From the NCBI GenBank assembly GCA_900544795.1, contig UQWM01000004.1:1-64000 (forward strand): a DNA stretch of 64,000 nucleotides, given 5' to 3'. The stretch comes from an uncultured Phascolarctobacterium sp. (GTDB lineage: Bacteria > Bacillota > Negativicutes > Acidaminococcales > Acidaminococcaceae). The translations under genes and the position numbers were made by a program. Shown one piece after another: positions 17,400 through 27,321 of this stretch; within the stretch, counting starts at the first letter, position 1, and the number at the start of each line of letters is the position of its first letter. Under the pieces are notes generated by a model, which saw only the letters and a list, made by a program, of their open reading frames with translations, had not been told where the DNA came from and did no database searches.

Positions 17400-17400
17400 A

Positions 17401-18450
17401 ATGCAGGCAGTAGTATACTCTTTTACCAGACGCGGAGCTAAATTAAGTGTGCATATTTGCGAAGCACTGCAAAGGTTAAACTTTGCGGTTCGCTGTTTAA
17501 CTATGGCTAAATTTGCCGATGAAGCAGATGCTTTAGAAGCAATGACAGATCATAACAAAGCCTGCGCCGAAGCGTTTAAGGAGTGTCAGCTGATTGTATT
17601 TGTTGGTGCCGTTGGCATTGCGGTACGCACTATTGCTCCGTATATAAAAAACAAAACAGTTGATCCTGCTGTGTTGTCTGTGGATGAAGGCGGCGGATTT
17701 GTAGTGCCGCTTTTAGCAGGCCATATTGGCGGTGCCAACGGCTTTGCGCGTGCTTTAGCGGCAGATATAAAGGCTGTGCCAATAGTTACTACGGCTACTG
17801 ATGTCAATAGCTTGTTTGCTGTTGATGAATGGGCTGCTCGCAATAAAATGGTTATTGCCGATATGCAGGCGGCCAAAACTTTTGCAGCGGCTTTAGTTGA
17901 TGGACAGCAGGTCGGCCTGATTGCAGATTATCCTATTATCAGCGCTTTGCCTAAGAATATAGCTTTAAAGGACGACGGTGATGTAGGTATGGCTGTTACT
18001 AAAGACAGGCGCAAGCAGCCTTTCGCAGTTACAGTGCAGCTGTGGCCGCAGAATTTATATTTGGGTATTGGTTGCAGGCGGGGAACAGAATTGAAGGCTA
18101 TCGAAGCTTTGGTACTGCCGCAGCTCGATGCACTGGGTCTGGATCTAAGAACGGTTGCCGGTATAGCTTCTGTCGATTTAAAAAAAGACGAAGCAGGTTT
18201 GCTTGCTTTTGCCGCCAAATACGGTTGGCAGGTAAAGTTTTATACAGCTGACCAACTGCTGGAAACTCCCGGAGAGTTCAGCAGTTCAGAGTTTGTTAGA
18301 TCTGTCGTAGGCGTCAGCAATGTTTGCGAACGCTCGGCGGTGCTTGCTGCCAGCGGCGGTAGACTGGTTTTACCTAAATGCAGTTTGAACGGTGTCACTT
18401 TGGCTGTTGCCGAAGCTGATATTGTACTTGATTTTGATAATTTAACTTGA
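17401..18450 (+). CDS. cbiG: Cobalt-precorrin-5A hydrolase
   Basis: The 349-residue CbiG opens the delta-lactone ring of cobalt-precorrin-5A and releases acetaldehyde. The central region has the family motifs IVFVGAVGIAVRTIAPYIK and VVPLLAGHIGGANGFARALA. The C-terminal domain begins near LYLGIGCRRGTELKAIE and ends SNVCERSAVLAA...LVLPK. It lies between the C11 and C17 methyltransferase genes, which matches the pathway step. Confidence 0.92.
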   Translation: MQAVVYSFTRRGAKLSVHICEALQRLNFAVRCLTMAKFADEADALEAMTDHNKACAEAFKECQLIVFVGAVGIAVRTIAPYIKNKTVDPAVLSVDEGGGFVVPLLAGHIGGANGFARALAADIKAVPIVTTATDVNSLFAVDEWAARNKMVIADMQAAKTFAAALVDGQQVGLIADYPIISALPKNIALKDDGDVGMAVTKDRRKQPFAVTVQLWPQNLYLGIGCRRGTELKAIEALVLPQLDALGLDLRTVAGIASVDLKKDEAGLLAFAAKYGWQVKFYTADQLLETPGEFSSSEFVRSVVGVSNVCERSAVLAASGGRLVLPKCSLNGVTLAVAEADIVLDFDNLT

Positions 18451-18474
18451 AATATATTTTGAAGGAGAATCAAC

Positions 18475-19206
18475 ATGACTCAGAAAGTTTACGTTGTCGG
18501 TCTTGGTCCCGGCGGTATCGAACAAATGACCCAAAGGGCTAAAGCTGCTCTGGCAAGCTGCGATGTTATCGCTGGTTATCACGTTTATATCGATCTTATT
18601 AAAGAGGACTTTGCTGATAAAGAATTTTTAACTACTGGTATGCGTAAAGAGGTAGACCGTTGCAAGCTTGCTATAGAAGAAGCGTTAAAAGGCAAAACCG
18701 TAGCGATGATTTCCAGTGGTGATGCCGGGGTTTATGGCATGGCAGGGATTATGTATCAAGTAGCAGCAGAACATCCAGAATTGGAAATTGAAGTTGTTCC
18801 CGGTATTACAGCTGCTTGTTCAGGCGCTGCTGTTTTAGGAGCTCCGCTTATCAGTGATTTTTGCCTGATTTCTTTAAGCGATCTGCTTACTCCATGGGAA
18901 AAAATTGAAAAGCGCTTAGATTGTGCTTCACAGGCAGATTTCTGTATTTGTTTATACAATCCATCCAGTTTTAAACGTCATGATTATCTACAGAAAGCTT
19001 GTGATATCATGCTGAAAAATCAACGTCCTGATGTTCCGGCAGGCATTGTACGCAACATTGGGCGTGATGGTGAAAATTATGAAATCACTACTTTACAGGA
19101 ATTACGTGATAAAGAAGTAGATATGTTTTCTACTGTTATCATCGGCAATTCGCAAACAGAAGTTATTAATGGTAAATTAGTAACTCCTAGAGGTTATAAA
19201 CTGTAA
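18475..19206 (+). CDS. cbiH: Cobalt-precorrin-3B C17-methyltransferase
   Basis: This 243-residue tetrapyrrole methylase has the CbiH/CobJ N-terminus VYVVGLGPGGIEQMTQRA, the GYHVYIDLI motif and the SAM loop SSGDAGVYGMAG. It performs C17 methylation and ring contraction in the anaerobic pathway. ATG at 18475 follows AAGGAG at 18462-18467; the stop overlaps the cbiJ start by one base (TAATG). Confidence 0.94.
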   Translation: MTQKVYVVGLGPGGIEQMTQRAKAALASCDVIAGYHVYIDLIKEDFADKEFLTTGMRKEVDRCKLAIEEALKGKTVAMISSGDAGVYGMAGIMYQVAAEHPELEIEVVPGITAACSGAAVLGAPLISDFCLISLSDLLTPWEKIEKRLDCASQADFCICLYNPSSFKRHDYLQKACDIMLKNQRPDVPAGIVRNIGRDGENYEITTLQELRDKEVDMFSTVIIGNSQTEVINGKLVTPRGYKL

Positions 19207-19973
19207 TGAAACCGGTAGTTTGGCTGATTGGCGGAACCAGTGAAAGTCGTAATCTGATTAAGTTTATGGCTGAACTTGATATAATCCTTTATGTTTCTGT
19301 GGCAACTGATTATGGTGCAAGTCTGATTGAATCACAAACTAATCTTCATGTAATGGTAGAGCGTATGGATTTGGCTGCAATGCGGAATTTTATTACAGTA
19401 AATAAACCGGATTGTGTGATTGATGCAACTCATCCATATGCTACGATAGTTACGTCAACAGTACAAAAGGCCTGTAAAGAAACTGGCTGTGAATATTTGA
19501 GATTGGTAAGACCTGCTGCTGAAGAACATAAAAACTGTATTATAGTCCAAGATTTTAATGAAGCTGTTGAGTTATTGAGCCATACGGAAGGTAATATCTT
19601 TCTGACTACAGGCAGTAAAACATTGCAGGAGTTTACTTCTGTTCCTGATTATAAAGAGCGTATTGCGCTAAGAGTTTTGCCTATGCTGGATTCTTTAAGT
19701 AAAGCGTTAGAGCTTGGTTATAAACCTGCTAATATCATTTGTATGCAGGGGCCTTTTTCCGAAGCTTTAAACATCGAAATGATGAAACGCTATCAGACCA
19801 GATATTTGGTAACGAAGGATTCGGGCAGCGTTGGCGGATTTGAAGAGAAAGCGGCGGCAGCAGCTAAAGCAGGAGCTAAGCTGGTAGTTATCGCCCGTGC
19901 TGGTGAGGAATGCGGAGCCGGCTATAGTGAGATAATAAATTTGCTGAAAAAGCGTTATAGTAAAAATGATTAA
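19206..19973 (+). CDS. cbiJ: Cobalt-precorrin-6A reductase
   Basis: The 255-residue CbiJ/CobK enzyme reduces the macrocycle of cobalt-precorrin-6A with a nicotinamide cofactor. Recognisable motifs are WLIGGTSESRNLIKF at the N-terminus, CVIDATHPYATIVT in the middle and TKDSGSVGGFEEKAAAAAKA near the end. It is coupled to cbiH upstream and precedes the cbiET fusion by 22 bases. Confidence 0.9.
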   Translation: MKPVVWLIGGTSESRNLIKFMAELDIILYVSVATDYGASLIESQTNLHVMVERMDLAAMRNFITVNKPDCVIDATHPYATIVTSTVQKACKETGCEYLRLVRPAAEEHKNCIIVQDFNEAVELLSHTEGNIFLTTGSKTLQEFTSVPDYKERIALRVLPMLDSLSKALELGYKPANIICMQGPFSEALNIEMMKRYQTRYLVTKDSGSVGGFEEKAAAAAKAGAKLVVIARAGEECGAGYSEIINLLKKRYSKND

Positions 19974-19995
19974 GCGGAAATAAAGGAGATCAAAT

Positions 19996-21207
19996 ATGTT
20001 GCGTGTAAATATCATTGGCATCGGTCCCGGCAATCCGGAGCTTTTAACGGGTCAGGCCCGTCAAGCTATTGCCGACAGTAATATTTTGATTGGTGATAAA
20101 CGGATGCTGGCGGCCTTTGGTGCGGGCAAGCGTCTTTTTGACACCATAAAAACATCAGAAATAGCGGCTGTATGCCAGGATGCCGATGAGGAAAAAGACA
20201 CGGTAGCTGTATTAGTCTCCGGTGATGTAGGCTTTTTCAGTTTGGCAAAAACCATTGCCGGTAAATTACCCGACTGTGATTGTCATAGATATTGTGGTAT
20301 CAGCAGTTTGGTTTATTTTGCCCAGCAGCTGGAAATGTCATGGGACGATGCGAAAATCGTCAGCATGCATGGCCGTAAACAAAATTTAATTGCTGCTATA
20401 GCGCAGAATAATAAAGTTTTTTCGCTAACAGGCGGCGAACATTCGCCCAATGCTTTATGCAGGCAGCTTTGCGAGCATGGCCTGGAAACTGTAGATGTTT
20501 ATGTGGGCGAAAATCTTTCTTATCCCGAAGAAAAAATCACGCATGGTACGGCCGAAGAAATCAGCAAGCTGGAATTTCCTTCGTTGTCGGTGATGATGAT
20601 CTTAAATAAAAATGCTAATGGTTTTGAACATACGGTACATGGCCTGCATGACGACCTGTTCATGCGCAGTAAAGTGCCGATGACGAAACAGGAGGTAAGG
20701 GCGGTATCTATTTCCAAACTGATGCCGAAAGCTACCGATAATATTTATGATATCGGCGCCGGTACAGGCTCGTGCTCGATAGAATTGGCTTTACAGGCGC
20801 AAGCCGGCCATGTTTGGGCGTTTGAGCGTAATCCGGTGGCGGTAGAGTTGCTTGGAAAAAATAAGGAACTGTTCAATGTAGATAATCTGGACATCGTAGC
20901 GGGTGAAGCTTCGGAGCAGATACAGGAGATGCCTGCGCCCGATTGCGTTTTTATCGGCGGCAGCGGCGGTAACCTGTGTAAAATGCTGGATACTATCTAT
21001 GCGAAAAATCCTGAATGCCGCATCGTTGTTAACGCCATTACGGTGGAGACTTTGATTGAAGTTGTTGAATATTACAAAACACGTACTGAGTACGATTTGG
21101 AAATAGTAAATGTTTTTGCCGCTCGTGGCAAAAAACTTGGAGCTTACAATTTGATGATGGCTCAAAACCCTGTATATGTTATGACTGCTTTGAAAAAGGG
21201 TGAATAA
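19996..21207 (+). CDS. cbiET: Fused cobalt-precorrin-7 C5- and C15-methyltransferase/decarboxylase (CbiE-CbiT)
   Basis: The 403-residue protein fuses two enzymes. Residues about 1-205 are the CbiE tetrapyrrole methylase (NIIGIGPGNPELLTGQA). Residues about 215-400 are the CbiT class I methyltransferase, with SAM motif YDIGAGTGSCSIELA and VFIGGSGGNL. It methylates C5 and C15 and removes the ring C acetate carboxyl. The same fusion is known as CobL in the aerobic pathway and as CbiET in other bacteria. ATG at 19996 follows AAAGGAG. Confidence 0.93.
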   Translation: MLRVNIIGIGPGNPELLTGQARQAIADSNILIGDKRMLAAFGAGKRLFDTIKTSEIAAVCQDADEEKDTVAVLVSGDVGFFSLAKTIAGKLPDCDCHRYCGISSLVYFAQQLEMSWDDAKIVSMHGRKQNLIAAIAQNNKVFSLTGGEHSPNALCRQLCEHGLETVDVYVGENLSYPEEKITHGTAEEISKLEFPSLSVMMILNKNANGFEHTVHGLHDDLFMRSKVPMTKQEVRAVSISKLMPKATDNIYDIGAGTGSCSIELALQAQAGHVWAFERNPVAVELLGKNKELFNVDNLDIVAGEASEQIQEMPAPDCVFIGGSGGNLCKMLDTIYAKNPECRIVVNAITVETLIEVVEYYKTRTEYDLEIVNVFAARGKKLGAYNLMMAQNPVYVMTALKKGE

Positions 21208-21208
21208 A

Positions 21209-22579
21209 ATGGCTGAAATGTTTGCGCCCCGTTTTATGATCGCTGCCCCTAACAGCGGCAGTGGCAAAACGACTATAACTTGTGCTTTGCTGAAAGCGCT
21301 GCTTAATCAGGAATATAAGGTGGCGGCTTTTAAATCCGGCCCCGATTATATCGATCCTATGTTCCATTCACGCGTTATCGGCGCTAAATCACGGAATTTG
21401 GATTTGTTTATGTTAGGTAAGGAAACCGCTAAATATCTTTTGGCTAAGAATGCTTCTGACTGTGACGTTGCAGTTTTAGAAGGCGCGATGGGTTTTTATG
21501 ATGGCATGGGCCAAACCGAGCAATACAGCGCTTATGACTTGGCTCGCACAACTAAAACACCAGTGATATTAGTCGTAAATGGCAAGGGTGCGGCCTTATC
21601 TTTAGCAGCCACAATCAAAGGTTTCAAAAATTTTCGCCCGGACGCTGATGTGCGAGGCGCGATTTTAAATAATGTAACGGCTATGAGCTATAAGTTTTAT
21701 AAGGAAGTTATTGAGCAGGAAACGGGTGTTAAGCTGGTTGGTTATTTGCCATATATGCAAGACTGTAATTTCGAAAGCAGGCATCTTGGACTGGTAACAG
21801 CCGAAGAAATAGGCGATTTGCAGCAGATCGTGGAACGTTTAGCCGAGCAGGCTTCGAAAACCATTGATTTTGATGAACTTTTGAAGATTGCCAATAATGC
21901 CGAACAGCTTGTGTACGAAGAGCAGAAGCTGGTAGCTGTTGCCAAAGTAAAGATTGCCGTGGCGCAGGATAAAGCATTCTGCTTTTATTATCAGGACGCG
22001 CTTGATCTACTGCAGGAGCTGGGTGCGGAAATTATACCCTTCAGCCCGCTGACAGATGTGGAATTGCCGGATTGTGACGGTATTGTTTTAGGCGGCGGCT
22101 ATCCAGAGCTTTATGCGGAGCAGCTGGCTGCTAATCACTCCATGCGCACGAGTATCCGTAGCGCTGTAAAACTTAAAAAGCCCTGCTTTGCAGAGTGCGG
22201 CGGTTTTATGTACCTGCTTGAGCACTTTAAAGCCGAGGATGGAACTGTATATGAATGGACAGGGGCGATAAGCGGCGATACTTTTATGACGTCTAAGCTT
22301 AACCGTTTTGGTTATATAACATTAACGGCTGAGCGCGACAATCTGTTTTGTGCTGCTGGCGGTCAAATTAATGGGCACGAGTTCCATTATTCTGACAGCA
22401 GCAATAACGGACATGATTTTTTGGCGGTGAAAGCGTCTGGCATTTCTGAGTGGGCCTGTTGCCATGCCGAAAAAGCTTTGTATGCGGGGTATCCGCACAT
22501 TCATTTATGGGGAAATGTGGATTTTGCACGGAATTTTGTTCGTGCCTGTGCCGAATTTGCTGAAAAACGTAATCAGTAA
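21209..22579 (+). CDS. cbiA: Cobyrinate a,c-diamide synthase
   Basis: The 456-residue CbiA amidates the a and c side chains of cobyrinate using glutamine and ATP. An N-terminal P-loop domain (NSGSGKTTITCALLKALL) is followed by FKSGPDYIDPMFH. A C-terminal type I glutaminase-like domain carries the catalytic Cys in FAECGGFMYL. ATG at 21209 is one base after the cbiET stop; a GTG at 21200 is less likely. Confidence 0.94.
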   Translation: MAEMFAPRFMIAAPNSGSGKTTITCALLKALLNQEYKVAAFKSGPDYIDPMFHSRVIGAKSRNLDLFMLGKETAKYLLAKNASDCDVAVLEGAMGFYDGMGQTEQYSAYDLARTTKTPVILVVNGKGAALSLAATIKGFKNFRPDADVRGAILNNVTAMSYKFYKEVIEQETGVKLVGYLPYMQDCNFESRHLGLVTAEEIGDLQQIVERLAEQASKTIDFDELLKIANNAEQLVYEEQKLVAVAKVKIAVAQDKAFCFYYQDALDLLQELGAEIIPFSPLTDVELPDCDGIVLGGGYPELYAEQLAANHSMRTSIRSAVKLKKPCFAECGGFMYLLEHFKAEDGTVYEWTGAISGDTFMTSKLNRFGYITLTAERDNLFCAAGGQINGHEFHYSDSSNNGHDFLAVKASGISEWACCHAEKALYAGYPHIHLWGNVDFARNFVRACAEFAEKRNQ

Positions 22580-22622
22580 ATTTAGATGTGATGTGTTTGT
22601 AATGGGTAAGGGGATTTAAATT

Positions 22623-23591
22623 ATGATGCTTTTATTTGCCATTATAGCAGGCTTTGTTTTGGATCTGCTGATTGGCGATCCGCGTTGGCTACCTCATCCA
22701 ATATGTCTGATTGGGAATCTGATCAGCTTTTTGGAAAAGCTGCTGCGCAGTATTTTTGGAAAAAGTGACAGGGGTTTATTGATTGGCGGTACCGTGCTGG
22801 TTGTATTGGTGCTTACCTTCTCTTTCTGTGTTCCTTTTTTACTTTTGGTTTGGGCAGAAGATGTTTACCCTTGGCTGGCTTTTGCATTAGAAACTTTTAT
22901 GTGTTATCAGATTTTTGCGACGCGCTGCCTGCGGGAAGAAAGTATGAAGGTATATACCGCGCTTAAACAGGGCGATTTGGCTGATGCCAGAGTCAAGCTT
23001 TCCTGGATTGTAGGTCGCGATACTAAGGAGCTCTCGGCAGCAGAAGTAACTAAAGGCGCTGTCGAAACTGTTGCTGAAAATACCGCTGACGGTATTATTG
23101 CACCGATGTTATATATGTTTATTGGCGGTGCGCCGCTGGCGTTTCTTTACAAAGGAATCAATACCATGGACTCCATGGTTGGCTATAAAAACGAGAAATA
23201 TTTATACTTTGGCCGCTGTGCGGCTAAACTGGACGATCTTGCCAATTACATACCGGCTCGTATTGCCGCTTTGTGTATGATCGTGGCGGCGTATCTTTTA
23301 AGCTTAGACGCTAAAAGGGCTTGGCGCACTTTTAAACGTGACCGCTATAACCATTTGAGTCCTAACTCGGCCATGACGGAATCTGTAACTGCCGGAGCGC
23401 TGAATATCCAATTAGGTGGAGGACATTTTTATTTTGGCAAATGGGTGCCCAAAGACACTATCGGTGACGATTTAAGGCCGGTAGAAGCAGAAGACATCGT
23501 GCAAACGAATAATTTGATGTATATGACGGCAGTGCTGAGTATTTTAGTTTTGGCACTCATTTATTTACTGGAGCTTTTTGTTAGAAGCTGA
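22623..23591 (+). CDS. cbiB: Adenosylcobinamide-phosphate synthase
   Basis: The 322-residue membrane protein couples adenosylcobyric acid to aminopropanol (phosphate). The CbiB signature GFVLDLLIGDPRWLPHPIC is at the N-terminus, followed by VETVAENTADGIIAPML and NTMDSMVGYKNEKY. It has several transmembrane segments. It lies directly upstream of cobD, whose product makes the aminopropanol phosphate it uses. Confidence 0.94.
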   Translation: MMLLFAIIAGFVLDLLIGDPRWLPHPICLIGNLISFLEKLLRSIFGKSDRGLLIGGTVLVVLVLTFSFCVPFLLLVWAEDVYPWLAFALETFMCYQIFATRCLREESMKVYTALKQGDLADARVKLSWIVGRDTKELSAAEVTKGAVETVAENTADGIIAPMLYMFIGGAPLAFLYKGINTMDSMVGYKNEKYLYFGRCAAKLDDLANYIPARIAALCMIVAAYLLSLDAKRAWRTFKRDRYNHLSPNSAMTESVTAGALNIQLGGGHFYFGKWVPKDTIGDDLRPVEAEDIVQTNNLMYMTAVLSILVLALIYLLELFVRS

Positions 23592-23604
23592 AGGATGGGT
23601 AATT

Positions 23605-24693
23605 ATGTATAAATCTGTGCATGGCGGAGATATTTATAGTGAACAGAACAAAGCGCTGGGGAGTAACCTTGTTGATTATTCGGCAAATGTCAATCCTCTA
23701 GGCTTGCCTGCTTCTGTTAAAGACGCGGTAAAAAATGCGATCAAGAACTGTGTCAATTATCCCGACCCGCTTTGTCGGGAACTGGCAGAAAAGCTTGCTC
23801 ACCATTTAAAAGTCCGTAAAGACTATCTTTTTATTAGTAATGGCGCGGCAGATGTACTGTTTAAACTGGCACTGGCTGCCAAACCTAAGCGGGCGGTCTT
23901 ATTAGCGCCTACCTTTGCAGACTATGAAAAAGCTTTGCAGACAGTTGGCTGCAAGTTTACTTATTACGATCTGCGGGAAGGTGATAATTTTGTCATCGGT
24001 CCTGACCTGCTGAAAAAAATTAATAGCAGGGTCGATATGGTGGTAATTTGTAATCCTAATAACCCCACAGGAAAACTGATGGATAAGGCCTTGCTGGAAG
24101 AGCTGTTGGAAAAATGCTCTCGCACTGGAACCAAGCTATTAGTTGATGAATGCTTTATGGATTTTGTTGATGATGAAAAAGCATATTCCTTGCGGCCGAA
24201 GTTAAACAAATATCCTAATCTTATTATTTTAAAGGCTTTTACAAAAACCTATGCCATGCCTGGTATGCGTTTGGGGTACTGTATAACCTCGGATGCGGGC
24301 CTGATCCGTGCTTTGCATGAAAATGGACAGGACTGGAATGTTTCTGTGTTGGCGCAGGCTGCGGGAATAGCTGCTTTGGACGAGGCTAGTTATTTGTTTG
24401 CCAGCAAAGAGCTTATTCGCACAGAACGCCAATATCTTACGGCGCAGCTGGAAGCCTTAGGGGCTAAAACTTTTGGTTCGGAAGCCAATTATATTTTTTT
24501 CAAATTAGAAAAACCTGCTAACTTAGCAGAGCTTTTACATAAACAGGGTTTTTTGATTCGTGAATGCGCAAATTATCATAATCTTGATTCGGCTTATTAT
24601 AGAATAGCGGTCAAGACGCGCTATACTAACAGAGCCTTGATCAAAGCAATAAAGGAAGTAAGACGTAATGCGTTCGTTATTGGTAATTATTGA
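23605..24693 (+). CDS. cobD: L-threonine-O-3-phosphate decarboxylase
   Basis: The 362-residue PLP enzyme of aminotransferase fold converts threonine phosphate to (R)-1-amino-2-propanol phosphate. It shows HGGDIY at the start, LVDYSANVNPLGLP, VVICNPNNPTG, LLVDECFMDF and the PLP-lysine region KAFTKTYAMPGMRLGY. The paralogue histidinol-phosphate aminotransferase is excluded by these CobD motifs and the operon position. ATG at 23605 follows AAGGATGG. The last 26 bases overlap the PGM-like gene. Confidence 0.92.
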   Translation: MYKSVHGGDIYSEQNKALGSNLVDYSANVNPLGLPASVKDAVKNAIKNCVNYPDPLCRELAEKLAHHLKVRKDYLFISNGAADVLFKLALAAKPKRAVLLAPTFADYEKALQTVGCKFTYYDLREGDNFVIGPDLLKKINSRVDMVVICNPNNPTGKLMDKALLEELLEKCSRTGTKLLVDECFMDFVDDEKAYSLRPKLNKYPNLIILKAFTKTYAMPGMRLGYCITSDAGLIRALHENGQDWNVSVLAQAAGIAALDEASYLFASKELIRTERQYLTAQLEALGAKTFGSEANYIFFKLEKPANLAELLHKQGFLIRECANYHNLDSAYYRIAVKTRYTNRALIKAIKEVRRNAFVIGNY

Positions 24694-25807
24694 CGGTTTA
24701 GGTGACGACCCCGTTCCAGAATGGAAGGGGCTGACGCCTTTTGACCATGCCGAACATAAAAATATGGATCAGCTGATCAGCCTGGGTACTTGCAGCAATG
24801 TCAGCATTTGCGAAAATGATTTCGTACCCGAGAGCCTAAGCTGCATTTTGCGGCTTCTGGGAGTGCAGCAGTGTGATTTCCCTATGAACAGGGCCTATTT
24901 AGAATTGCTGGCGCATGAACGTGACATTTCTGAATATGAAATGGTGCTGCGCTGCAATCTGGTTTCAGTAGATGAAAACGATACACTGATATCCTTTAAC
25001 GGGCAGGGGTTAACGCCGCAGGATATGGCAGAAGCTGCTGCTGCCTGCAACGAATTTTGGCAGGGGATAGAATTTATGCATTTATCAATGTATCGCAATC
25101 TGCTGATTTTGGATAAAGACAGACGCATCTTAGATGCTTGTGATATTCAGCCGCCGCATGAAAGTATGGGTGAAAATATTAACGCGCTTTTAAGTGAGCT
25201 CAAAGAAAAATCGCTGCTATTAAAGCATTTTATTGAAGGCACTGCTAAAAAGCTGGAACGGTTCAGCCGTGACGGGATTCGTTATATGCTGTATCCCTGG
25301 GGGCCGTCGGAACGTAAAGCTTTGCCTGCTTTTGCTGCTTTGCATGGATTGCAAGGAGCTGCCGTATGTGAAGCTGAAATAGTTCGTGGTATAGCTAAAG
25401 GCTTGCAGTTGGAAGCGCCAAAGATAAAAGGCGCTACAGCGGATATAGATACTGACATTGCGGCTAAAACGCAGGCTACTTTAGAATTGCTGAAGCAGAA
25501 TGAATTTGTGCTGACACATTTTAATGGTGCCGATGAGGCGGCTCATCGCTACGACTATCAAGGTAAGGCCAATTTTATCAGCGCTATCGATAAAGAGTTT
25601 TTGGGTCCTGTTTTGAAAACTGTGAAAGAACCGCTTCGCATCGTTGTCAGCGGCGATCATGTTACCAGTTCTGTCAGCGGTAAGCATAACAAAAACGCAG
25701 TTCCAGTAATAGCTGCACAAGTAAACAGCGTTAAAATACCTGTAGAGATAATTAATTATCAAGATATCCTGACATTTTTAATGAAAGCGAGTGATAAGCG
25801 TGGCTAA
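24668..25807 (+). CDS. Phosphoglycerate mutase/alkaline phosphatase-superfamily protein; candidate L-threonine kinase
   Basis: The 379-residue protein belongs to the archaeal-type cofactor-independent phosphoglycerate mutase (ApgM-like) branch of the alkaline phosphatase superfamily. Metal-site motifs are LLVIIDGLGDDP at the start, then DEAAHRYDYQGK and VVSGDHVTSSVSGKH near the end; VPESLSCILRLLG holds the expected nucleophile region. Relatives have been proposed as homoserine kinases from gene context. Here the gene overlaps cobD and precedes cbiP, and no PduX-type kinase is visible. A role in making L-threonine phosphate is therefore a reasonable inference. An alpha-ribazole phosphatase role is less likely because cobC is at 53211. 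Confidence 0.75.
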   Translation: MRSLLVIIDGLGDDPVPEWKGLTPFDHAEHKNMDQLISLGTCSNVSICENDFVPESLSCILRLLGVQQCDFPMNRAYLELLAHERDISEYEMVLRCNLVSVDENDTLISFNGQGLTPQDMAEAAAACNEFWQGIEFMHLSMYRNLLILDKDRRILDACDIQPPHESMGENINALLSELKEKSLLLKHFIEGTAKKLERFSRDGIRYMLYPWGPSERKALPAFAALHGLQGAAVCEAEIVRGIAKGLQLEAPKIKGATADIDTDIAAKTQATLELLKQNEFVLTHFNGADEAAHRYDYQGKANFISAIDKEFLGPVLKTVKEPLRIVVSGDHVTSSVSGKHNKNAVPVIAAQVNSVKIPVEIINYQDILTFLMKASDKRG

Positions 25808-27320
25808 AGCAATAATGGTGCAGGGGACTATGTCCAATGCTGGTAAAAGTTTGGTGACTGCCGGGTTATGCCGTGTTTTTAATCAAGACGGTTACAAGGT
25901 AGCGCCTTTTAAATCACAGAATATGGCTCTAAATTCTTTTATTACTCGTAATGGGGCCGAAATGGGCAGGGCACAGGTAGTGCAGGCAGAAGCCGCTAAT
26001 ATCGAACCTAGTGCGCTGATGAATCCCATTTTGTTGAAACCCACCAGCGACTGCGGTTCGCAGGTTATCGTTAACGGCGAGGCTATTGGAACGATGACGG
26101 CAGCAGAATATTTTAAGTTTAAAACTAAGCTGATCCCTGATATTATGAAAGCCTATAACCAGCTTGCTGACAGCAACGATGTGATCGTTATCGAAGGCGC
26201 TGGCAGCCCGGCCGAGATCAATTTAAAATCACAGGATATAGTTAACATGGGCATGGCAAAAATGGCGCAGTCGCCGGTACTTTTAGTGGCCGATATTGAT
26301 CGCGGCGGTGTCTTTGCCTCTATTTATGGCACGTTGATGCTTTTAGAAGCAGACGAAAGAGCTATGGTCAAGGGTATCATTGTTAATAAATTCCGCGGCG
26401 ACGTGGAAATACTGCGCCCCGGCTTGGAAATGATTGAAGAAAAAACCGGAGTGCCGGTAGTTGGTGTCTTGCCGATGCTGCACGTAGATATCGAAGACGA
26501 AGACAGCCTGTCGGAACGCCTGACTACGCATACTGAGGTGCAGGCGGTAGATATTGCCGTTATTCGCATTCCCAGAATGTCTAACTATACAGATTTTAAC
26601 GTTTTTGAACTTATTCCAGGCGTCTCACTGCGCTATGTACAGTCGGTAGGCGAATTAAAAAATCCCGATATGATTATTATTCCCGGAACTAAAAATACTA
26701 TCGGTGATTTGAAATGGATGCGTCAAAACGGTCTGGAAGCTGAAATATTAAAAAGAGCACACGCAGGAACAGTGATTTTTGGCGTCTGTGGTGGTTATCA
26801 AATGTTAGGAACCAATCTTGCCGACCCTTATGGCGTTGAAGAAGGCGGCGATACGGCAGGTTTAGGCCTTTTAGACGTGGAGACTATCTTTGCAGAGAAA
26901 AAACGCACCATTCAGGTAGACGGATATTTCGGCGAGGTCCAAGGTATTTTCAGTGCTTTGAGCGGACAGCCTTTTTATGGCTATGAGATCCATTCCGGTA
27001 TAACTAATTTTGGTGCCGACAAAGCTTTGACTCAGATGAAGCCGATCCATGAGCATGGTGAGATCAGTCCCGAAGGAGCACAGAACATCAGCGCAACGAT
27101 GAATGTTTACGGCACCTATGTACATGGTGTGTTTGATGGTGAAGGCATTGCCAAAGCCGTTGTAGAAGCTTTGCTGGCTAAAAAAGGTATGAAGTTCGAC
27201 GATATTAAAACGATCAATTTTAATGATTATAAAAAACAACAGTATGATATTTTAGCTGACAGTGTGCGCCAAAATATAGATTTGAAAAAAATCTACGAGA
27301 TTTTGGAAGCTGGTGTGTAA
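25800..27320 (+). CDS. cbiP: Cobyric acid synthase
   Basis: The roughly 506-residue CbiP/CobQ amidates the b, d, e and g side chains of adenosylcobyrinic a,c-diamide. The N-terminal ATPase domain has MVQGTMSNAGKSLV and FKSQNMALNSF. Further on are DIDRGGVFASIYG and the glutaminase cysteine in FGVCGGYQMLG, with a late YGTYVHGVFD motif. GTG at 25800 fits the conserved N-terminus; GTG at 25791 and ATG at 25815 are alternatives. It overlaps the PGM-like gene upstream. Confidence 0.94.
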   Translation: MAKAIMVQGTMSNAGKSLVTAGLCRVFNQDGYKVAPFKSQNMALNSFITRNGAEMGRAQVVQAEAANIEPSALMNPILLKPTSDCGSQVIVNGEAIGTMTAAEYFKFKTKLIPDIMKAYNQLADSNDVIVIEGAGSPAEINLKSQDIVNMGMAKMAQSPVLLVADIDRGGVFASIYGTLMLLEADERAMVKGIIVNKFRGDVEILRPGLEMIEEKTGVPVVGVLPMLHVDIEDEDSLSERLTTHTEVQAVDIAVIRIPRMSNYTDFNVFELIPGVSLRYVQSVGELKNPDMIIIPGTKNTIGDLKWMRQNGLEAEILKRAHAGTVIFGVCGGYQMLGTNLADPYGVEEGGDTAGLGLLDVETIFAEKKRTIQVDGYFGEVQGIFSALSGQPFYGYEIHSGITNFGADKALTQMKPIHEHGEISPEGAQNISATMNVYGTYVHGVFDGEGIAKAVVEALLAKKGMKFDDIKTINFNDYKKQQYDILADSVRQNIDLKKIYEILEAGV

Positions 27321-27321
27321 A

